This document shows, piece after piece, positions 17,410 through 26,293 of a DNA stretch of 64,000 nt. The notes below the pieces were generated by a model, which saw nothing but the letters and a program-made list of their open reading frames with translations, was not told where the DNA came from and did no database searches. The position numbers were made by a program, and so were the translations under genes. Origin of the DNA: JBBTRP01 sp038065125 (GTDB lineage Bacteria > Patescibacteriota > Patescibacteriia > JACQRZ01); the NCBI GenBank assembly GCA_038065125.1, contig JBBTRP010000006.1, positions 23,633 through 87,632 of the forward strand, read 5' to 3'. The stretch's first letter is position 1; each line of letters begins with the position of its first letter.

Positions 17410-18290
17410 CCATGAAACGATTACTCATTATTGGTGGATCGGGTCAGCTTGGAGCGGCGCTTCGTAAAGACGCATCTTTTTTCGGCTATGAAGTATTCTC
17501 GCCGTCGAAGAAAGATCTTGATATTACCTGCGAGAGTTCAATCCTAGAAGAGTACGTACAAGACTGCGCACCGAATCTCGTTATTAATGCGGCGGCATAT
17601 AATCTCGTTGCGTCGTCCGAAAATTTTCCGCTTGAAGCTATGAACCTCAACTGTTTTTTTGTGGCAAATCTTGCTGCAGCGTGTTCAAAGATCTCTGCTC
17701 CTCTCGTGACTTATAGCACGGATTACGTCTTTGATGGAAAGAAAGGATCGCCGTATATTGAGCATGAACAGCCAAATCCCCTCCAGATGTATGGTATTTC
17801 AAAGTGTGCCGGCGAGTATGCAGCCCGAGCGTACTATGAAATGGGGTCGATTGTTATTCGCACCTGCGGCATCTATGGAGGCATTTCGGGAAGTAGACAA
17901 AAAGGGGGAAATTGCGTACTCAACTTCATTCGCCAATTGCGATTGGGCCTCAGCTTTTCCGTCAGCGCAGACCAGTGGGCAACCCCGACCTACGCCCAGT
18001 CAGTCAGTTGTGCGACCCTTGCTCTTCTTGAAACAGAACCAGCGGCTGGCATCTATCATCTTGTCAACGAAGGGCATTGCTCATGGTATGACTTCGCACG
18101 AGAGATCAAACTCTTGATCGGCAGTTCAACACATATCGAGCCGATAGAGACTGATAAAAGTACTGTACCTGCCAGACCCCTTTTTTCAGTTCTTAGCAAT
18201 GCGAAAGCGAAACGTCTAGGCATCCAACTGCCTTTTTGGAAAGATGCATTGGCCCAGTATATTGAGAGTGAACTCCTCCTAAATCGCTAA
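17406..18290 (+). CDS. RmlD-like 4-keto-6-deoxysugar reductase (SDR)
   Basis: The 294-residue protein carries the RmlD pattern: LLIIGGSGQLGAAL at the N-terminus, INAAAYNLV, YSTDYVFDGKKG and the catalytic MYGISKCAGE (YxxxK). RmlD proper reduces dTDP-4-keto-L-rhamnose; no RmlA or RmlB is present here, while rfbF/rfbG are directly upstream. The more likely substrate is therefore a CDP-linked 4-keto sugar, perhaps after C-methylation and epimerisation. This is inferred from position only. Translation may begin at 17406 or at the ATG 17412. Confidence 0.75.
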   Translation: MTMKRLLIIGGSGQLGAALRKDASFFGYEVFSPSKKDLDITCESSILEEYVQDCAPNLVINAAAYNLVASSENFPLEAMNLNCFFVANLAAACSKISAPLVTYSTDYVFDGKKGSPYIEHEQPNPLQMYGISKCAGEYAARAYYEMGSIVIRTCGIYGGISGSRQKGGNCVLNFIRQLRLGLSFSVSADQWATPTYAQSVSCATLALLETEPAAGIYHLVNEGHCSWYDFAREIKLLIGSSTHIEPIETDKSTVPARPLFSVLSNAKAKRLGIQLPFWKDALAQYIESELLLNR

Positions 18291-18303
18291 CCGACCTGTA
18301 GGC

Positions 18304-19392
18304 ATGAAGCAAAAAGTAAGTATTTGCATCCCGGTATATAATGGAGGTCAGTTACTGCGAAGGGCCATCGAGTCCGCGCTTACTCAAACGCACCCCACTG
18401 TTGAGGTTGTCATTGTGGATAACGCGAGTACAGATGAAACGCCTACGCTTGTGGCAGAGTACGAGGCAAAGGACTCACGCGTAAAAAGCTTTCGGAACGA
18501 AAAAAATATCGGTAACAACCCGAATATTTTAAGGTCTTTTCAGCTTGCCACTGGCGACTTCGTCCAGCTACTGTGCCACGATGACTGGCTCTCACCCACG
18601 TATATTGCTGATGTTTATAGATTATTTGAACTTCATCCCGAGAGCTTATTTTGTACAGGAAAGGTTGTCGGATTTTTGTCAGATGAAGGCTTTTCGATCA
18701 CAGAGTGCAATTATCAGAACTATTTTACCCGTGAAAAGTACTCGATCTCGGATATACTAGGAAAGCTCTATTCATCAATCTGGTTGCACTATACTATTCT
18801 TGGAATGATGAGAAAAGATGATGTTGATAAGGCGATAGCGAACATGCCCGATGCCGTCTATCAGCAAAACTTCAGTTCTACTGATACGAATGGCTATTTA
18901 CGGCAGATTTTTTCTGATGCATTTTTGATTCTTGTCATCCAGTCTCTTTTCTCATATCGATGGATCGGGGCGACTAATTCATGTTTTTATGCAAAAGTAG
19001 GCACAACGGTGACCAAAGAGCGCGTGGAGCGTATCTACCCGCGTAACACAATTCAGCAAGTCGTTGAATACCAAACAATGATTGCGGAGCACTATAGTAA
19101 GCTTTATTCGACGCTTGGTTTTTTAAAGTACCTTCCAGCGATGAAATACTATTTTTCACGCACGCTACTCAATGAACTTGTGATCCACTGCCTGAAGACT
19201 AAAACCTCATTACGGGCACTCTTACAGCATAAAAATGTAAGAGATTATCTAGCCTCCATCCCAAGAGTGCGACTCTTGGCTGAAATTATTCGCTGTTTGC
19301 CGTGGCTTGTCTTGAGAGGATTAGCGTATAATGCCCGCGGGCAAAGAAAAAAAAGGTTTACCAGCTTCTGCGTGCCGCCTACGCCCCTGTAG
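18304..19392 (+). CDS. Glycosyltransferase family 2
   Basis: The 362-residue protein starts VSICIPVYNGGQLLRRAIES and contains IVDNASTDET, NPNILRSF and LLCHDDWLSP, the nucleotide- and metal-binding blocks of the GT-A fold (the DD pair is the DxD-like site). The C-terminal 120 residues include hydrophobic stretches that may associate with the membrane. It is a cytoplasmic transferase acting on the lipid-linked repeat unit. The donor is not predictable. The final 14 bases overlap the convergent gmd gene. Confidence 0.8.
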   Translation: MKQKVSICIPVYNGGQLLRRAIESALTQTHPTVEVVIVDNASTDETPTLVAEYEAKDSRVKSFRNEKNIGNNPNILRSFQLATGDFVQLLCHDDWLSPTYIADVYRLFELHPESLFCTGKVVGFLSDEGFSITECNYQNYFTREKYSISDILGKLYSSIWLHYTILGMMRKDDVDKAIANMPDAVYQQNFSSTDTNGYLRQIFSDAFLILVIQSLFSYRWIGATNSCFYAKVGTTVTKERVERIYPRNTIQQVVEYQTMIAEHYSKLYSTLGFLKYLPAMKYYFSRTLLNELVIHCLKTKTSLRALLQHKNVRDYLASIPRVRLLAEIIRCLPWLVLRGLAYNARGQRKKRFTSFCVPPTPL

Positions 19393-20362
19393 TATAACGT
19401 TTCATGTCCGCATCGACCATCATTTCAACGAGGCCAGAAAAGTCAACCGTGTGCCGCCATCCGAGAATGCGGAGTGCTTTCTCTGAGTTTCCGTGCAGAT
19501 GATCGACGTCTGTGGGACGCTTGTGGGTAGACGTCGAAATAACATATCGCTCCCAGTCAGCAATGTCTACATGTTCGAACGAACGCTGAACGAATTCGCG
19601 CACAGAATGACTCTCGCCGGTTGCTACGGCAAAGTCGTCTGGCACATCGTGTTGGAGCATGCGATACATCGCTTCTACATAATCTCCCGCAAAACCCCAA
19701 TCGCGCCGAGCGTCTAGGTTCCCAAGCTCGAGCTTTTCAGCAAGTCCAAGCTTGATGCGCGCAACGGCGTCCGTGATTTTTCGTGTAACGAACTGCTTGC
19801 CGCGAAGAGGGGATTCATGATTGAAGAGAATGCCGTTTGCCGTAAAGAGGCCATAGGAGTGGCGGAAGTTGACAGTAATCCAGTAAGCGTTCAATTTTGC
19901 AATGGCGTAGGGACTTTGGGGATTGAAGGGCGTATTTTCGTCTTGTGTTCCGTCCTCTGATTTGCTCCCGCCGTACATCTCAGACGTCGACGCCTGGTAG
20001 AATTTCGAAAGCGGAGAAAAGAGCTTGATAGCGTTCAGGAGGTAAATCACACCGAGTGCGTTGACTTCAGTTGTGAGTTTTGCGAGGTCCCACGAGAGGC
20101 CCACAAAGGATTGCGCGGCAAGATTGTAGACTTCAGTGGGTCTGAGTTGCTTGACGAGGCGCAACAGTGACGCCTCATCCGTGAGGTCGCCGTCGACCAA
20201 CTCAACATCCTTCGTGATTCCCAGCCAGTCGAGATTCGAGAAGTTTGGGTTTGAGTACCTACGGAGCATGCCGTAGACCTTATAGTCCTTCTCAAGTAGG
20301 AGTTTTGCAAGATAGGGACCGTCTTGGCCCAAAATTCCGGTAATCAGTGCCGTCTTTTTCAT
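19379..20362 (-). CDS. gmd: GDP-mannose 4,6-dehydratase
   Basis: The 327-residue protein is a full-length Gmd. ALITGILGQDGPYLA at the N-terminus, GMLRRYS for NADP binding, YNLAAQSFVG, ASTSEMYG and SPYAIAKLNAYW (YxxxK) are all canonical, as is FNHESPLRG and RRDWGFAGDYVEAM. It converts GDP-D-mannose to GDP-4-keto-6-deoxy-D-mannose, precursor of fucose, rhamnose, colitose and perosamine. GDP-heptose 4,6-dehydratases belong to the same family, so a heptose substrate is possible given the heptose genes here. Transcribed opposite to its neighbours. Confidence 0.92.
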   Translation of the reverse strand: MKKTALITGILGQDGPYLAKLLLEKDYKVYGMLRRYSNPNFSNLDWLGITKDVELVDGDLTDEASLLRLVKQLRPTEVYNLAAQSFVGLSWDLAKLTTEVNALGVIYLLNAIKLFSPLSKFYQASTSEMYGGSKSEDGTQDENTPFNPQSPYAIAKLNAYWITVNFRHSYGLFTANGILFNHESPLRGKQFVTRKITDAVARIKLGLAEKLELGNLDARRDWGFAGDYVEAMYRMLQHDVPDDFAVATGESHSVREFVQRSFEHVDIADWERYVISTSTHKRPTDVDHLHGNSEKALRILGWRHTVDFSGLVEMMVDADMKRYTTGA

Positions 20363-20408
20363 ATGCCAAAGATTAGTATTGACTGGTAAACAGTATCAAA
20401 TTCATGAT

Positions 20409-21374
20409 ATGGTGCAAGTAGCTCACAGTATGGGAAAAAACATCTCATTCAGCATTATTGTCCCAACGTATAATGAGGAGAGCGACATCGCACGAACGCT
20501 CTCAGCTCTTGAGGTACTTGAATATGAACAGTATGAAGTTATTGTGGTCGATGGACGATCGCACGACAGAACGGTTGAAATCGTGGAGTCATACACGAAG
20601 CGCCTGCCGTACTTCTCTCTTCTGTTTGAGCAGGTGAACTACGGCGTATCCGCTGCCCGAAACATTGGCATTCAGGCCGCAAGACATGATGTCCTTGTGA
20701 TTCTCAATGCAGATGTGATCCTACCTCCCAACTACTTGCACCAGCTGGAGCCATACTACCAGCAAGGCTATGAGTGGGTTGCGGTTGTGGACCGAGTTAT
20801 GAATTTGGAGACTGCATACGCACGGTTCATTGAAAGCGAAGCCTACATCGCTAGATTCGTGAAAAAAAACCACTGGGTCTGGACAGAAGGGTTCTCGTGT
20901 ACTAAAAAAGCCGCGCTTTCAGTCGGGTGTTTTCCAGAAAAGATGCCAGGCTGCGGCGGGGAGGATGGCGTCTTTGGCGAGATGCTTGAAAAGTCGAATA
21001 AGGGCTTACGGGCCCTGGATATCATCGCGCCACATATCGCCCCTTGCGACTTTGACTCGTTCTATCGTGCGCAGATTGTTCGCGGGCGTGGTAGGACATT
21101 CCACTATTTTTTTGTGAAGCACTATACCTTCACGCACGTCGTTGTAGATACGCTCCTTTCATCGATCGTGCGTATCATGAAAATGTTGAGCGTTCTGTTC
21201 CCGCTTGCGGTAGTATTGAGACTTTCACGCTATTCGAAGCGCGGTAGTGCCGACGTGCCTATCTTTTTGTACCTTTTTTATCTTCGGGAAGCGGTTCTCT
21301 TACGAGGTATGTGGGAGGCGCTCTTGCGCGTTGCTGCGAGAGCGTTCAAAACGGCAGATACTCCCGTCCCATAA
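20409..21374 (+). CDS. Glycosyltransferase family 2
   Basis: The 321-residue protein has SIIVPTYNEESDIARTL, VVDGRSHDRTVEI, NYGVSAARNIGIQAA and ILNADVILPPNY, standard GT-A blocks with NAD in the DxD position. A C-terminal hydrophobic segment around residue 265 suggests membrane attachment. The start could be ATG 20409 or ATG 20430; the TTG at 20379 is less likely. Its final 97 bases overlap the convergent GT4 gene, an unusually long tail-to-tail overlap. Confidence 0.78.
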   Translation: MVQVAHSMGKNISFSIIVPTYNEESDIARTLSALEVLEYEQYEVIVVDGRSHDRTVEIVESYTKRLPYFSLLFEQVNYGVSAARNIGIQAARHDVLVILNADVILPPNYLHQLEPYYQQGYEWVAVVDRVMNLETAYARFIESEAYIARFVKKNHWVWTEGFSCTKKAALSVGCFPEKMPGCGGEDGVFGEMLEKSNKGLRALDIIAPHIAPCDFDSFYRAQIVRGRGRTFHYFFVKHYTFTHVVVDTLLSSIVRIMKMLSVLFPLAVVLRLSRYSKRGSADVPIFLYLFYLREAVLLRGMWEALLRVAARAFKTADTPVP

Positions 21375-22486
21375 CTCCATTCTACAATGATTTCACTCGA
21401 ACGCTTACCCATTTGCTCTCGCTCGTGTGGGTTATTGAGAAGTAGAGAGATATATTCCCCAAGCCGTACAACGTCGCCGACCGGATAGATGTACCCACTT
21501 CCGTCTTGCACGAGATCAGTGGCGCATCCGACAGCATCGGAAGTGATTATTGGCAACCCAAAACACATAGCCTCATTGACGACAAGTCCAAATGTCTCAA
21601 AGCCTGACGGCAAGACGAAAATGTCAGCGGCACCGAAGTAGAGAGAAAGTTCACTTTGATTTTTGAACCCCTCAAAGAAAACACCATCTATGGAGTTTTT
21701 TTTTGCGTAGGACTCAAGTTCGGATCGAAGTGGACCGTCGCCGACGAAAACGAGCACCGCACTCTTTTTTGGCAAGCAGGAAAACGCTTGCAAGACATCG
21801 TGCGGTCGCTTTCGATTGATCAACTTTGCGGCAAATAGAACGATAGGAAGATCCGGATACCCCAGTCTTTTTTTAAGGTCAGATTTTTTTGGAAGTGCTT
21901 TGCGTTGTGTGAAGAAGTACTCATTGTCTACGGCATACGGCATAAAATAAAGCTTGCTTTCGGGAATTTTATAGTAATCGTAGAAAGCTCTGCTTTTTTT
22001 TCCAACGGGAAAGCATGCGGAGCATCCACTGAAAAAAAATTTAAAAAAAAGTTTCTGTACATATGCCCGTACCCCTGAGTGGGGCGTGATGATCGTCTCG
22101 CCGCGGAAAAAGATCGGAACTCCTTTTATTCTCGCTGCAACGTATGCAATGAGTGTCGTTGCGTGCGTGTATCCGTGGATGAGAAGGGCGTCATACGTGC
22201 CCACAAGGATTTCGTGCACAATTCCAAGATTGACCAGTCCAAAAAATGAGTTGACGTCAGGTTTAAAGGAGTAGTTCTTGAGAAAATGACAGACGTACCC
22301 ACTCACAAGGTCGCGATCCCAGGTAAATCGGACGCCGAAACCCGGATCAATAGCAGGCCGAAGTGCGTGGTCGGAACAGTAAAAAACAGTCACGTCAATT
22401 TCTGTGCACTCGGCAAGCTTTCGAAAGAATGGCGCGTGGTATTGAATTGGGTGAGTTTGCAGGATCGCAAGCCGGAACGGGTTCAT
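21278..22486 (-). CDS. Glycosyltransferase family 4 (GT-B)
   Basis: The 402-residue protein begins LAILQTHPIQYHAPFFRKL. The C-terminal half has LPIVLFAAKLINRKRPHDVLQAF, VFVGDGPLRSELE and the nucleotide-binding SGFETFGLVVNEAMCFGLPII (the E-x7-E motif), typical of retaining GT4 enzymes. It is cytoplasmic. The last 30 or so residues (Arg/Lys-rich) are encoded over the opposite-strand GT2 gene. The start overlaps the following minus-strand gene by 4 bases, so both form a two-gene transcript reading leftwards from the promoter at 24120-24147. Confidence 0.82.
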   Translation of the reverse strand: MNPFRLAILQTHPIQYHAPFFRKLAECTEIDVTVFYCSDHALRPAIDPGFGVRFTWDRDLVSGYVCHFLKNYSFKPDVNSFFGLVNLGIVHEILVGTYDALLIHGYTHATTLIAYVAARIKGVPIFFRGETIITPHSGVRAYVQKLFFKFFFSGCSACFPVGKKSRAFYDYYKIPESKLYFMPYAVDNEYFFTQRKALPKKSDLKKRLGYPDLPIVLFAAKLINRKRPHDVLQAFSCLPKKSAVLVFVGDGPLRSELESYAKKNSIDGVFFEGFKNQSELSLYFGAADIFVLPSGFETFGLVVNEAMCFGLPIITSDAVGCATDLVQDGSGYIYPVGDVVRLGEYISLLLNNPHEREQMGKRSSEIIVEWSYGTGVSAVLNALAATRKSASHIPRKRTASRR

Positions 22487-24081
22487 TTCTTTTGTAGAAT
22501 ATAATAATCGACATACTGGAAGCTATTCTTATCCTGTACGAGTAGAGATGAGAGGGGTGAGTTGGCGAGAACATTTTTTACGAGTGTTTTAGCCGTAACA
22601 AGAGGTACGAAGTACGGGCTTGTCGACCGCCAAACAAGGCGATATCTCTTCAATAGATCATCAAGGACTGCTTGAGTGTATTCGACATGAGCCTGCGGCA
22701 CAAGCAACAGAATGTCTCCGGTTTGGCATTTTTCAAGTCCTGGTGAAAAAACAGAATAGTGCAGATCAAATTTAAGGCTGGAAAAACGAGTTGAGCGGGG
22801 GGTGGCCGAGCGAAGATCAAAGTCTTTATTCGTTAGGCCCCGGAATTCGAGAAATTGAGCCATAATCGAATAAGTACCCAGTCCCCCTGTATTGGCATCG
22901 AGCACGGAGTCAATAAATATACTAACGGGTTTATTCTTTGACTCCTTTATCAGTGGGATAAGGGTGTCAAGCATGTTATTGAAATTAAGAGGAAGGTACT
23001 TATTATAGGTGAGGTAGTGCGCCCCTGCCGGTATCACATTGACCGCAAAGATAAGTAAGACAAGGATTACCGGAGCGATAATTTTTTTTGCCTGCATGCG
23101 TGAGATAAAAAAGGCAGCGGACGGGATAGCAAACGCATAAGCGCCGAGCAGGTATTGCGGACCGTAGAATCCAAGGGCAAGGTATGCGATCATAAAACAC
23201 AAAGCAGCAAAAAGAAGAGCGTCGTAGAGAGGATGTGGCGAGTCGTGCTTGAGGGCTATTCTATAGATCCGATGCAGCCCGAGCGGCAGAATTGCAAAAA
23301 AAAGAAATGGATCAGAAAATGTGGCGTAGTTGATCAAGTTTTTTGCGAATACCAGAAGATTGAACGACTGATGGGTTATGAGTCCAAGATCTGCATATGG
23401 CAGGACAAGAAATTTATAAAAAACAAGATAGGTAATACTGGAGGCGAGAAGGAGTGTATCGAGTGCTTTTTCACGCGCGGTGCCTCCTTTCCAAAACAAA
23501 AAGATTCTGGCGATAGAGACCCCTCCAATAAGGATAAAGGCGGTTTCCTTATAGTAGATTGTTGCGTTTGCGGCCACTAAGGTTGCAAGAAGTAATGGAA
23601 TAGTTTGCCTATTTAAAAACAGAGAGTAAAAAAATATGAATAGGAGCGCATAAAAAATTACATTACGATCCGTAAGCTGCAGCCGAAACCACGATATTGT
23701 AAACGCCGGGAGGAGAAAGAGAAATATCGATGTGCATAATGTTCGCCATCTACTCAGCCCACTCCAGCGAACAACGATCCACAGAAACACAGCAAACAGA
23801 ATAAATTGGACCGCATGAAAGAAGAAATAGGCACGAGGGTGGTTTGAAAACAATGCTACGGCGTTATATTCCAGATCTGAAAGAGGCGTGAAGCGTCCAG
23901 TTGCCATCGAGTCGTAGTAGGGAAAATCTGGCGAATAGTAAAAAAGAGATTTATTAATTTGAAGAGTCTTAAGAAAAACAAAGTCGTCCGTCGGGCCAAG
24001 TAATGGTGAGACAAGAAAGATTGCCGAATATACCGCGACGATAAGTATGTATACGAAAATGGCAGGATGAATTTTTTCCAT
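22483..24081 (-). CDS. Multi-pass membrane protein, GT-C-like
   Basis: The 532-residue protein has about ten hydrophobic segments and a soluble C-terminal region of about 160 residues. The first extracytoplasmic loop contains GPTDDFVFL, an acidic pair where GT-C glycosyltransferases carry their catalytic residues, followed by GRFTPLSDLEYN. It is thus likely a polyprenyl-phosphate-sugar-dependent transferase or a related glycan-modifying membrane protein. It does not resemble the paralogous pair at 1521 and 48592 beyond topology. It is the first gene of the leftward unit. Confidence 0.5.
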   Translation of the reverse strand: MEKIHPAIFVYILIVAVYSAIFLVSPLLGPTDDFVFLKTLQINKSLFYYSPDFPYYDSMATGRFTPLSDLEYNAVALFSNHPRAYFFFHAVQFILFAVFLWIVVRWSGLSRWRTLCTSIFLFLLPAFTISWFRLQLTDRNVIFYALLFIFFYSLFLNRQTIPLLLATLVAANATIYYKETAFILIGGVSIARIFLFWKGGTAREKALDTLLLASSITYLVFYKFLVLPYADLGLITHQSFNLLVFAKNLINYATFSDPFLFFAILPLGLHRIYRIALKHDSPHPLYDALLFAALCFMIAYLALGFYGPQYLLGAYAFAIPSAAFFISRMQAKKIIAPVILVLLIFAVNVIPAGAHYLTYNKYLPLNFNNMLDTLIPLIKESKNKPVSIFIDSVLDANTGGLGTYSIMAQFLEFRGLTNKDFDLRSATPRSTRFSSLKFDLHYSVFSPGLEKCQTGDILLLVPQAHVEYTQAVLDDLLKRYRLVWRSTSPYFVPLVTAKTLVKNVLANSPLSSLLVQDKNSFQYVDYYILQKK

Positions 24082-24094
24082 ACCAGGAGGACGT

Positions 24095-24122
24095 TTGACG
24101 GTGAAGTGTCTATCTGTATACT
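24095..24122 (+). promoter_or_regulatory. Sigma-70-type promoter of the ColD-like gene
   Basis: TTGACG (24095-24100) and TATACT (24117-24122) are spaced 16 bases apart. The predicted start is near 24129, leaving a leader of about 36 bases. The -10 shares three bases with the oppositely oriented -10 at 24120-24125. Confidence 0.6.
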
Positions 24123-24147
24123 ATATTCAAAAGGAAATTTAATGCAA
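24120..24147 (-). promoter_or_regulatory. Sigma-70-type promoter of the leftward unit
   Basis: On the minus strand TTGCAT (24147-24142) and TATAGT (24125-24120) are 16 bases apart. The predicted start is near 24113, about 32 bases before the ATG at 24081. The -10 overlaps the divergent -10 at 24117-24122 through the palindrome-like TATACTATA, so the two promoters probably exclude one another. Confidence 0.55.
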
Positions 24148-24164
24148 AGCTTTGAGTCGCAGAT

Positions 24165-25352
24165 ATGGAATCAACTCCGTTGCGCTATCACCTCGCAAAA
24201 GACACAATCGATCGAAGCGATATCGACGCTCTTATTGAGTGGCTCAAAGGATATCCGCGATTGACAAAGTCAACCCTCACGACCGAGTTTGAAAAAAAAT
24301 GGTCAGAGTGGCTAGGCATGGATTTCTCCGTTTTTTGCAACTCTGGATCTTCGGCGAATCTATTGATGTTTGCCGCGCTCCTGGAGTCAAAGCGTCTTGC
24401 AAATAAGAAGGTGATCGTGCCGTCAGTTGGTTGGGGAACCACAATTGCGCCTGCTATGCAGCTGGGATTTGAACCAATCATGTGTGAAGCGGATTCTGAA
24501 ACCTTCGGCCTCGACCTCGATCATCTACGTATTCTACTTGAAAAGCATCATCCATCGACAGTCATTATGGTGCAAGTATTGGGGGTTCCCCATAAGATGG
24601 ACGAACTCCTTTCTCTAAAGGAGCAATATGGCTTTATTTTACTTGAAGATGCCTGTGCAGCAATGGGTGCGTCGTATAAGGGAAAGCATGTTGGCACGTT
24701 CGGAGACATGGCGAGTTTTTCCCTCTACTTCGGTCACCAGATATCGACAATCGAGGGTGGACTTGTATCGACTAATGACCCCAAGTTCCGTGATCTACTC
24801 CTTATGCTAAGAAGTCATGGGTGGGGCAAGGACCTGGACGAAGAAACGCATAACGCATTTGTAGACAAACACGCGATCGATGATTTCCACAAACCATTCG
24901 TTTTTTACATCCCGGGATACAATGTGCGATCAACAGACTTGAACGCATTTTTGGGTATCCGCCAGATCGATAAGATGGAGCGACTCATCAAGTCTCGATC
25001 AGAAAATCATAGTCGCTACACGCAGCTGCTCGGATCGTTTTTCCAGTGCCAAAAAGCACCCGACCAGTCGGTTGTGTGTAGTATCCATTTCGGCGCACTT
25101 GCACATAGTCGAGAGCAGCGGAAAGCAATCGTCTCAGCGTTATTGGAGAACGGCATCGAAACACGCATATTTTCTGCAGGCAACCTCGGCCTTCATCCGT
25201 TTTGGACGAGAAGCTATGGAGAGACATCGTTCCCTGTTGCCGATCGCATTCACCACGCCGGTTTTTTTCTGCCCAATCATCCGTCCTTAGGGGAGAAAGA
25301 CATCGAGTTTATCGTGCGAGTTGTGCTTCAAGCCGCTTCTGTCACCAGCTAA
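24165..25352 (+). CDS. PLP-dependent GDP-4-keto-6-deoxymannose 3-dehydratase-like (ColD/RfbH type)
   Basis: The 395-residue protein is of the DegT/DnrJ/EryC1/StrS fold: NSGSSANLLM about 60-69, LLEDACAAMGAS about 159-170 and the terminal PGYNVRSTDLNAFLGI. Aminotransferases of this family hold PLP on a Lys; here the matching stretch reads FGHQISTIEGG with His191 in that place. His instead of Lys is the hallmark of ColD and of RfbH/E1, which remove the C3 hydroxyl rather than aminate C4. The length and lack of an obvious cysteine cluster favour ColD over the Fe-S-containing RfbH. With gmd at 19379, GDP-linked substrate is preferred, but CDP-4-keto-6-deoxyglucose from rfbG is possible. Confidence 0.8.
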   Translation: MESTPLRYHLAKDTIDRSDIDALIEWLKGYPRLTKSTLTTEFEKKWSEWLGMDFSVFCNSGSSANLLMFAALLESKRLANKKVIVPSVGWGTTIAPAMQLGFEPIMCEADSETFGLDLDHLRILLEKHHPSTVIMVQVLGVPHKMDELLSLKEQYGFILLEDACAAMGASYKGKHVGTFGDMASFSLYFGHQISTIEGGLVSTNDPKFRDLLLMLRSHGWGKDLDEETHNAFVDKHAIDDFHKPFVFYIPGYNVRSTDLNAFLGIRQIDKMERLIKSRSENHSRYTQLLGSFFQCQKAPDQSVVCSIHFGALAHSREQRKAIVSALLENGIETRIFSAGNLGLHPFWTRSYGETSFPVADRIHHAGFFLPNHPSLGEKDIEFIVRVVLQAASVTS

Positions 25353-25353
25353 T

Positions 25354-26289
25354 ATGGCAAAAGTTTGCGTTACCGGCGGAGCAGGGTACATCGGATCAAT
25401 GCTTGTGCCAGAACTCCTTAGGCGCGGGCATGAGGTCGTCGTCGTTGATAATTTTATGTATCGACAAACATCCTTGCTTGAGTGTGTGCACGACCCCACG
25501 CTCAACCTTGTACGAGGCGACGCCCGTAACCGACAGACCATACAACGTGCCGTGAAGGGTTGCGATGTTATCATTCCGCTTGCGTGTATTGTCGGCGCCC
25601 CTGCATGCGATAAAGACTCTCAGCTTGCGCGTTCGACAAACCTCGATGCCATACTTCTCCTTTTGGAACTTCGCGATCAAGGCCAGCGAATTATTTTTCC
25701 GAACACTAATAGCGGGTATGGTATTGGGCAGGACGGTATGTTTTGCACAGAGGAGAGTCCTCTCAATCCAGTTTCGCTCTATGGACAGCTAAAGGTAGAG
25801 GCGGAAAAGCGACTGCTCGAGGCGGGCAACGCCATTACATTTCGACTTGCAACAGTATTCGGTATTAGCCCACGCATGCGGTTAGACCTTTTGGTAAATG
25901 ACTTCGTCTACCGCGCGGTCTTTGATCGCTTCGTAGTCCTCTTTGAGCCTCATTTTAAGCGTAACTACATTCATGTTCGCGATGTTGTTTCTGCGTTCTT
26001 GCACGCGATTGATCATTTTGATGAGATGAAGGATACGACCTATAATGTCGGTCTTTCTAATGCTAATTTATCAAAGCATGAACTCTGTCAGGAAATTCAA
26101 AAAATTCTTCCATCTTTTGTTTTTCAGGAGGCGTCGATCGGGGAAGACCCAGACAAACGAAACTATGTTGTCAGTAATGAAAAAATAGAAGCAACCGGCT
26201 ACCGCCCACAAGTGTCGTTGCGGCAGGGAATCGAGGAGCTGGTTAAGGGGTATCAGGTCATTCCACCGCATCACTACTCCAACCGGTAG
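25354..26289 (+). CDS. NAD-dependent epimerase/reductase, extended SDR
   Basis: From ATG 25354 the protein has 311 residues and opens AKVCVTGGAGYIGSMLVPEL. PNTNSGYG and SLYGQLKVEAEKRL (YxxxK) form the catalytic centre; FRLATVFGISPRMR and RNYIHVRDVV are sugar-SDR landmarks. It starts one base after the ColD-like stop in a TAATATG arrangement. A ColC-like reductase/epimerase acting on the 3,6-dideoxy-4-keto product would fit the position, but the sequence alone does not single this out. Confidence 0.72.
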   Translation: MAKVCVTGGAGYIGSMLVPELLRRGHEVVVVDNFMYRQTSLLECVHDPTLNLVRGDARNRQTIQRAVKGCDVIIPLACIVGAPACDKDSQLARSTNLDAILLLLELRDQGQRIIFPNTNSGYGIGQDGMFCTEESPLNPVSLYGQLKVEAEKRLLEAGNAITFRLATVFGISPRMRLDLLVNDFVYRAVFDRFVVLFEPHFKRNYIHVRDVVSAFLHAIDHFDEMKDTTYNVGLSNANLSKHELCQEIQKILPSFVFQEASIGEDPDKRNYVVSNEKIEATGYRPQVSLRQGIEELVKGYQVIPPHHYSNR

Positions 26290-26293
26290 TTCT

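Noticed and set aside
17406..18290. dTDP-rhamnose pathway
   Set aside because: RmlA and RmlB are absent and the adjacent genes make CDP-sugars, so an RmlD symbol is not assigned.
24165..25352. Sugar aminotransferase
   Set aside because: The PLP-binding lysine is replaced by His191, which marks dehydratases of the ColD/RfbH kind.
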